Assembly: GCA_036735545.1 (NCBI GenBank) | Contig: DAINOD010000093.1 | Span: forward strand, 1-12,335 | Direction: 5' to 3' | Length of the DNA: 12,335 bases | DNA from: Rubrimonas sp036735545 | Lineage (GTDB): Bacteria; Pseudomonadota; Alphaproteobacteria; Rhodobacterales; Rhodobacteraceae | Shown: positions 11,636 to 12,335 of the stretch, in pieces | Layout: each line of letters starts with the position of its first letter | Position numbering within the stretch: position 1 is the stretch's first letter | The notes under the pieces: model-generated | What the model was told of the DNA's origin: nothing | Seen by the model: only the letters and a program-made list of their open reading frames with translations | Databases searched by the model: none | Translations under genes and position numbers: made by a program

Positions 11636-12335
11636 CGCAGGCGGGCGAAGTCGTCGCCGGCATGATAGCTGGAGCGGGTCAAGGGCGTCGCCGAGACCAT
11701 CAGGAAGCCCTTGGCGAAGGCCGTCTTCTCCAGCGACGCGAATTCTTCGGGCGTCCAGAACCGCTCGATCCGGTGGTGCTTCGGCGTGGGTTGCAGATAC
11801 TGACCCACGGTCAGGAAATCGACCTCGGCCGCGCGCATGTCGTCCATGACCTGCAGCACCTGCGCCCGCGTCTCGCCCAGGCCCACCATCAGGCCCGACT
11901 TCGTGAACACCGACGGGTCCAGTTCCTTGGCCCGCTGCAGCAGCCGCAGCGAGGCGAAGTAGCGCGCGCCGGGGCGCACCTCGGGATAGAGGCCCGGCAC
12001 TGTCTCGAGGTTGTGGTTGAAGACGTCCGGCCGCGCCGCGATCACCGTCTCCAGCGCCTCGGGCCCGCACTTGAGGAAATCGGGCGTCAGCACCTCCACG
12101 GTCGCCTGCGGCGCCTTGCGGCGGATGGCGCGGATGGTCTGGGCGAAATGCTCGGCGCCGCCGTCGCTCAGGTCGTCGCGGTCGACGGACGTGACGACGA
12201 CATGGTTCAGGCCGAGCTTGCCCACCGCGTCGGCGACGCGCGCCGGCTCGAAGACGTCCAGCGCCTGGGGCCGGCCGGTCGCGACGTTGCAGAAGGTGCA
12301 GCCGCGGGTGCAGATCTCGCCCATGATCATCATGG
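11602..12335 (-). CDS. lipA: Lipoyl synthase, 5'-truncated by window edge
   Basis: LipA is a radical-SAM enzyme that inserts two sulfurs into protein-bound octanoyl chains to make the lipoyl cofactor of 2-oxoacid dehydrogenases and the glycine cleavage system. The visible 244 codons begin just before MMIMGEICTRGCTFCNV, which holds the radical-SAM motif C-x3-C-x2-C. VVVTSVDRDDLSDGGAEHF, NHNLETVPGLY, KSGLMVGLGET and GQYLQPTPKH follow in family order. RSSYHAGDDF near the end contains the conserved R-S-S-Y whose Ser binds the auxiliary cluster. The N-terminal C-x4-C-x5-C that binds that cluster must lie beyond the right edge. The protein ends LAAR, and the DNA for that end is the first of the tandem repeats that continue downstream. 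Confidence 0.97.
   Translation of the reverse strand, partial: MMIMGEICTRGCTFCNVATGRPQALDVFEPARVADAVGKLGLNHVVVTSVDRDDLSDGGAEHFAQTIRAIRRKAPQATVEVLTPDFLKCGPEALETVIAARPDVFNHNLETVPGLYPEVRPGARYFASLRLLQRAKELDPSVFTKSGLMVGLGETRAQVLQVMDDMRAAEVDFLTVGQYLQPTPKHHRIERFWTPEEFASLEKTAFAKGFLMVSATPLTRSSYHAGDDFARLRDARAAKLAAR

Overview
The window is very GC-rich and every gene in it is bacterial. The organism is most likely an alphaproteobacterium of the Rhodobacterales (Rhodobacteraceae/Paracoccaceae type). This is inferred from the GC-rich codon use, a C-terminal sorting tail of the VPLPA-CTERM type, and the particular Ppx, kinase-like and sulfite-oxidase-like homologues present. It is not proven by any marker gene. 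I see no rRNA, tRNA, insertion sequence, prophage, CRISPR array or recognisable defence system. The content is chromosomal, housekeeping plus envelope or accessory genes.

Layout. Positions 1-2287 lie on the minus strand: a single-pass membrane coiled-coil protein built from 17-residue repeats (1703-2287), a two-hotdog MaoC/FAS1-like acyl-CoA hydratase (774-1655), and the 5' part of ilvC (1-674, running off the left edge). A 195-bp divergent gap follows. From 2483 to 6877 there is a compact plus-strand run of six genes: a secreted EF-hand protein, a glycine-zipper lipoprotein, an APH-fold phosphotransferase of the ACAD10/11 type, panC, a type II haloacid-dehalogenase-like HAD protein, and an MFS transporter. 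The gaps are 3-19 bp, and the last three genes are joined by 4-base ATGA and GTGA overlaps, so transcription as one operon and translational coupling are likely.

An 89-bp gap (6878-6966) separates this run from a monocistronic LPS-kinase-like gene (6967-7689). The gap holds five head-to-tail 11-bp repeats in perfect register, followed by a palindrome abutting the start codon. This is the most striking non-coding signal in the window. The kinase gene converges on a minus-strand pair: a Ppx/GppA phosphatase (7708-9222), preceded by a molybdopterin oxidoreductase fused to 18 pentapeptide repeats (9291-10283). A divergent gap with a bulged dyad (10343-10379) separates this pair from a secreted GlpQ-type glycerophosphodiester phosphodiesterase with a sorting tail (10448-11524). 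That gene converges on lipA (11602-12335, cut by the right edge). The short region between them consists of tandem ~35-bp copies of the 3' end of lipA itself.

How the genes fit together. ilvC and panC both serve branched-chain amino acid and pantothenate metabolism (IlvC supplies the route to ketoisovalerate, the pantoate precursor), but they are in separate transcription units. Several genes are envelope-directed: the coiled-coil membrane protein, EF-hand protein, lipoprotein, kinase-like protein and the sorted phosphodiesterase. I found no convincing new multi-gene system. The best leads are the 11-bp repeat array, the MoCo-pentapeptide fusion, the lipA-tail repeats and the sorting-tagged GlpQ.
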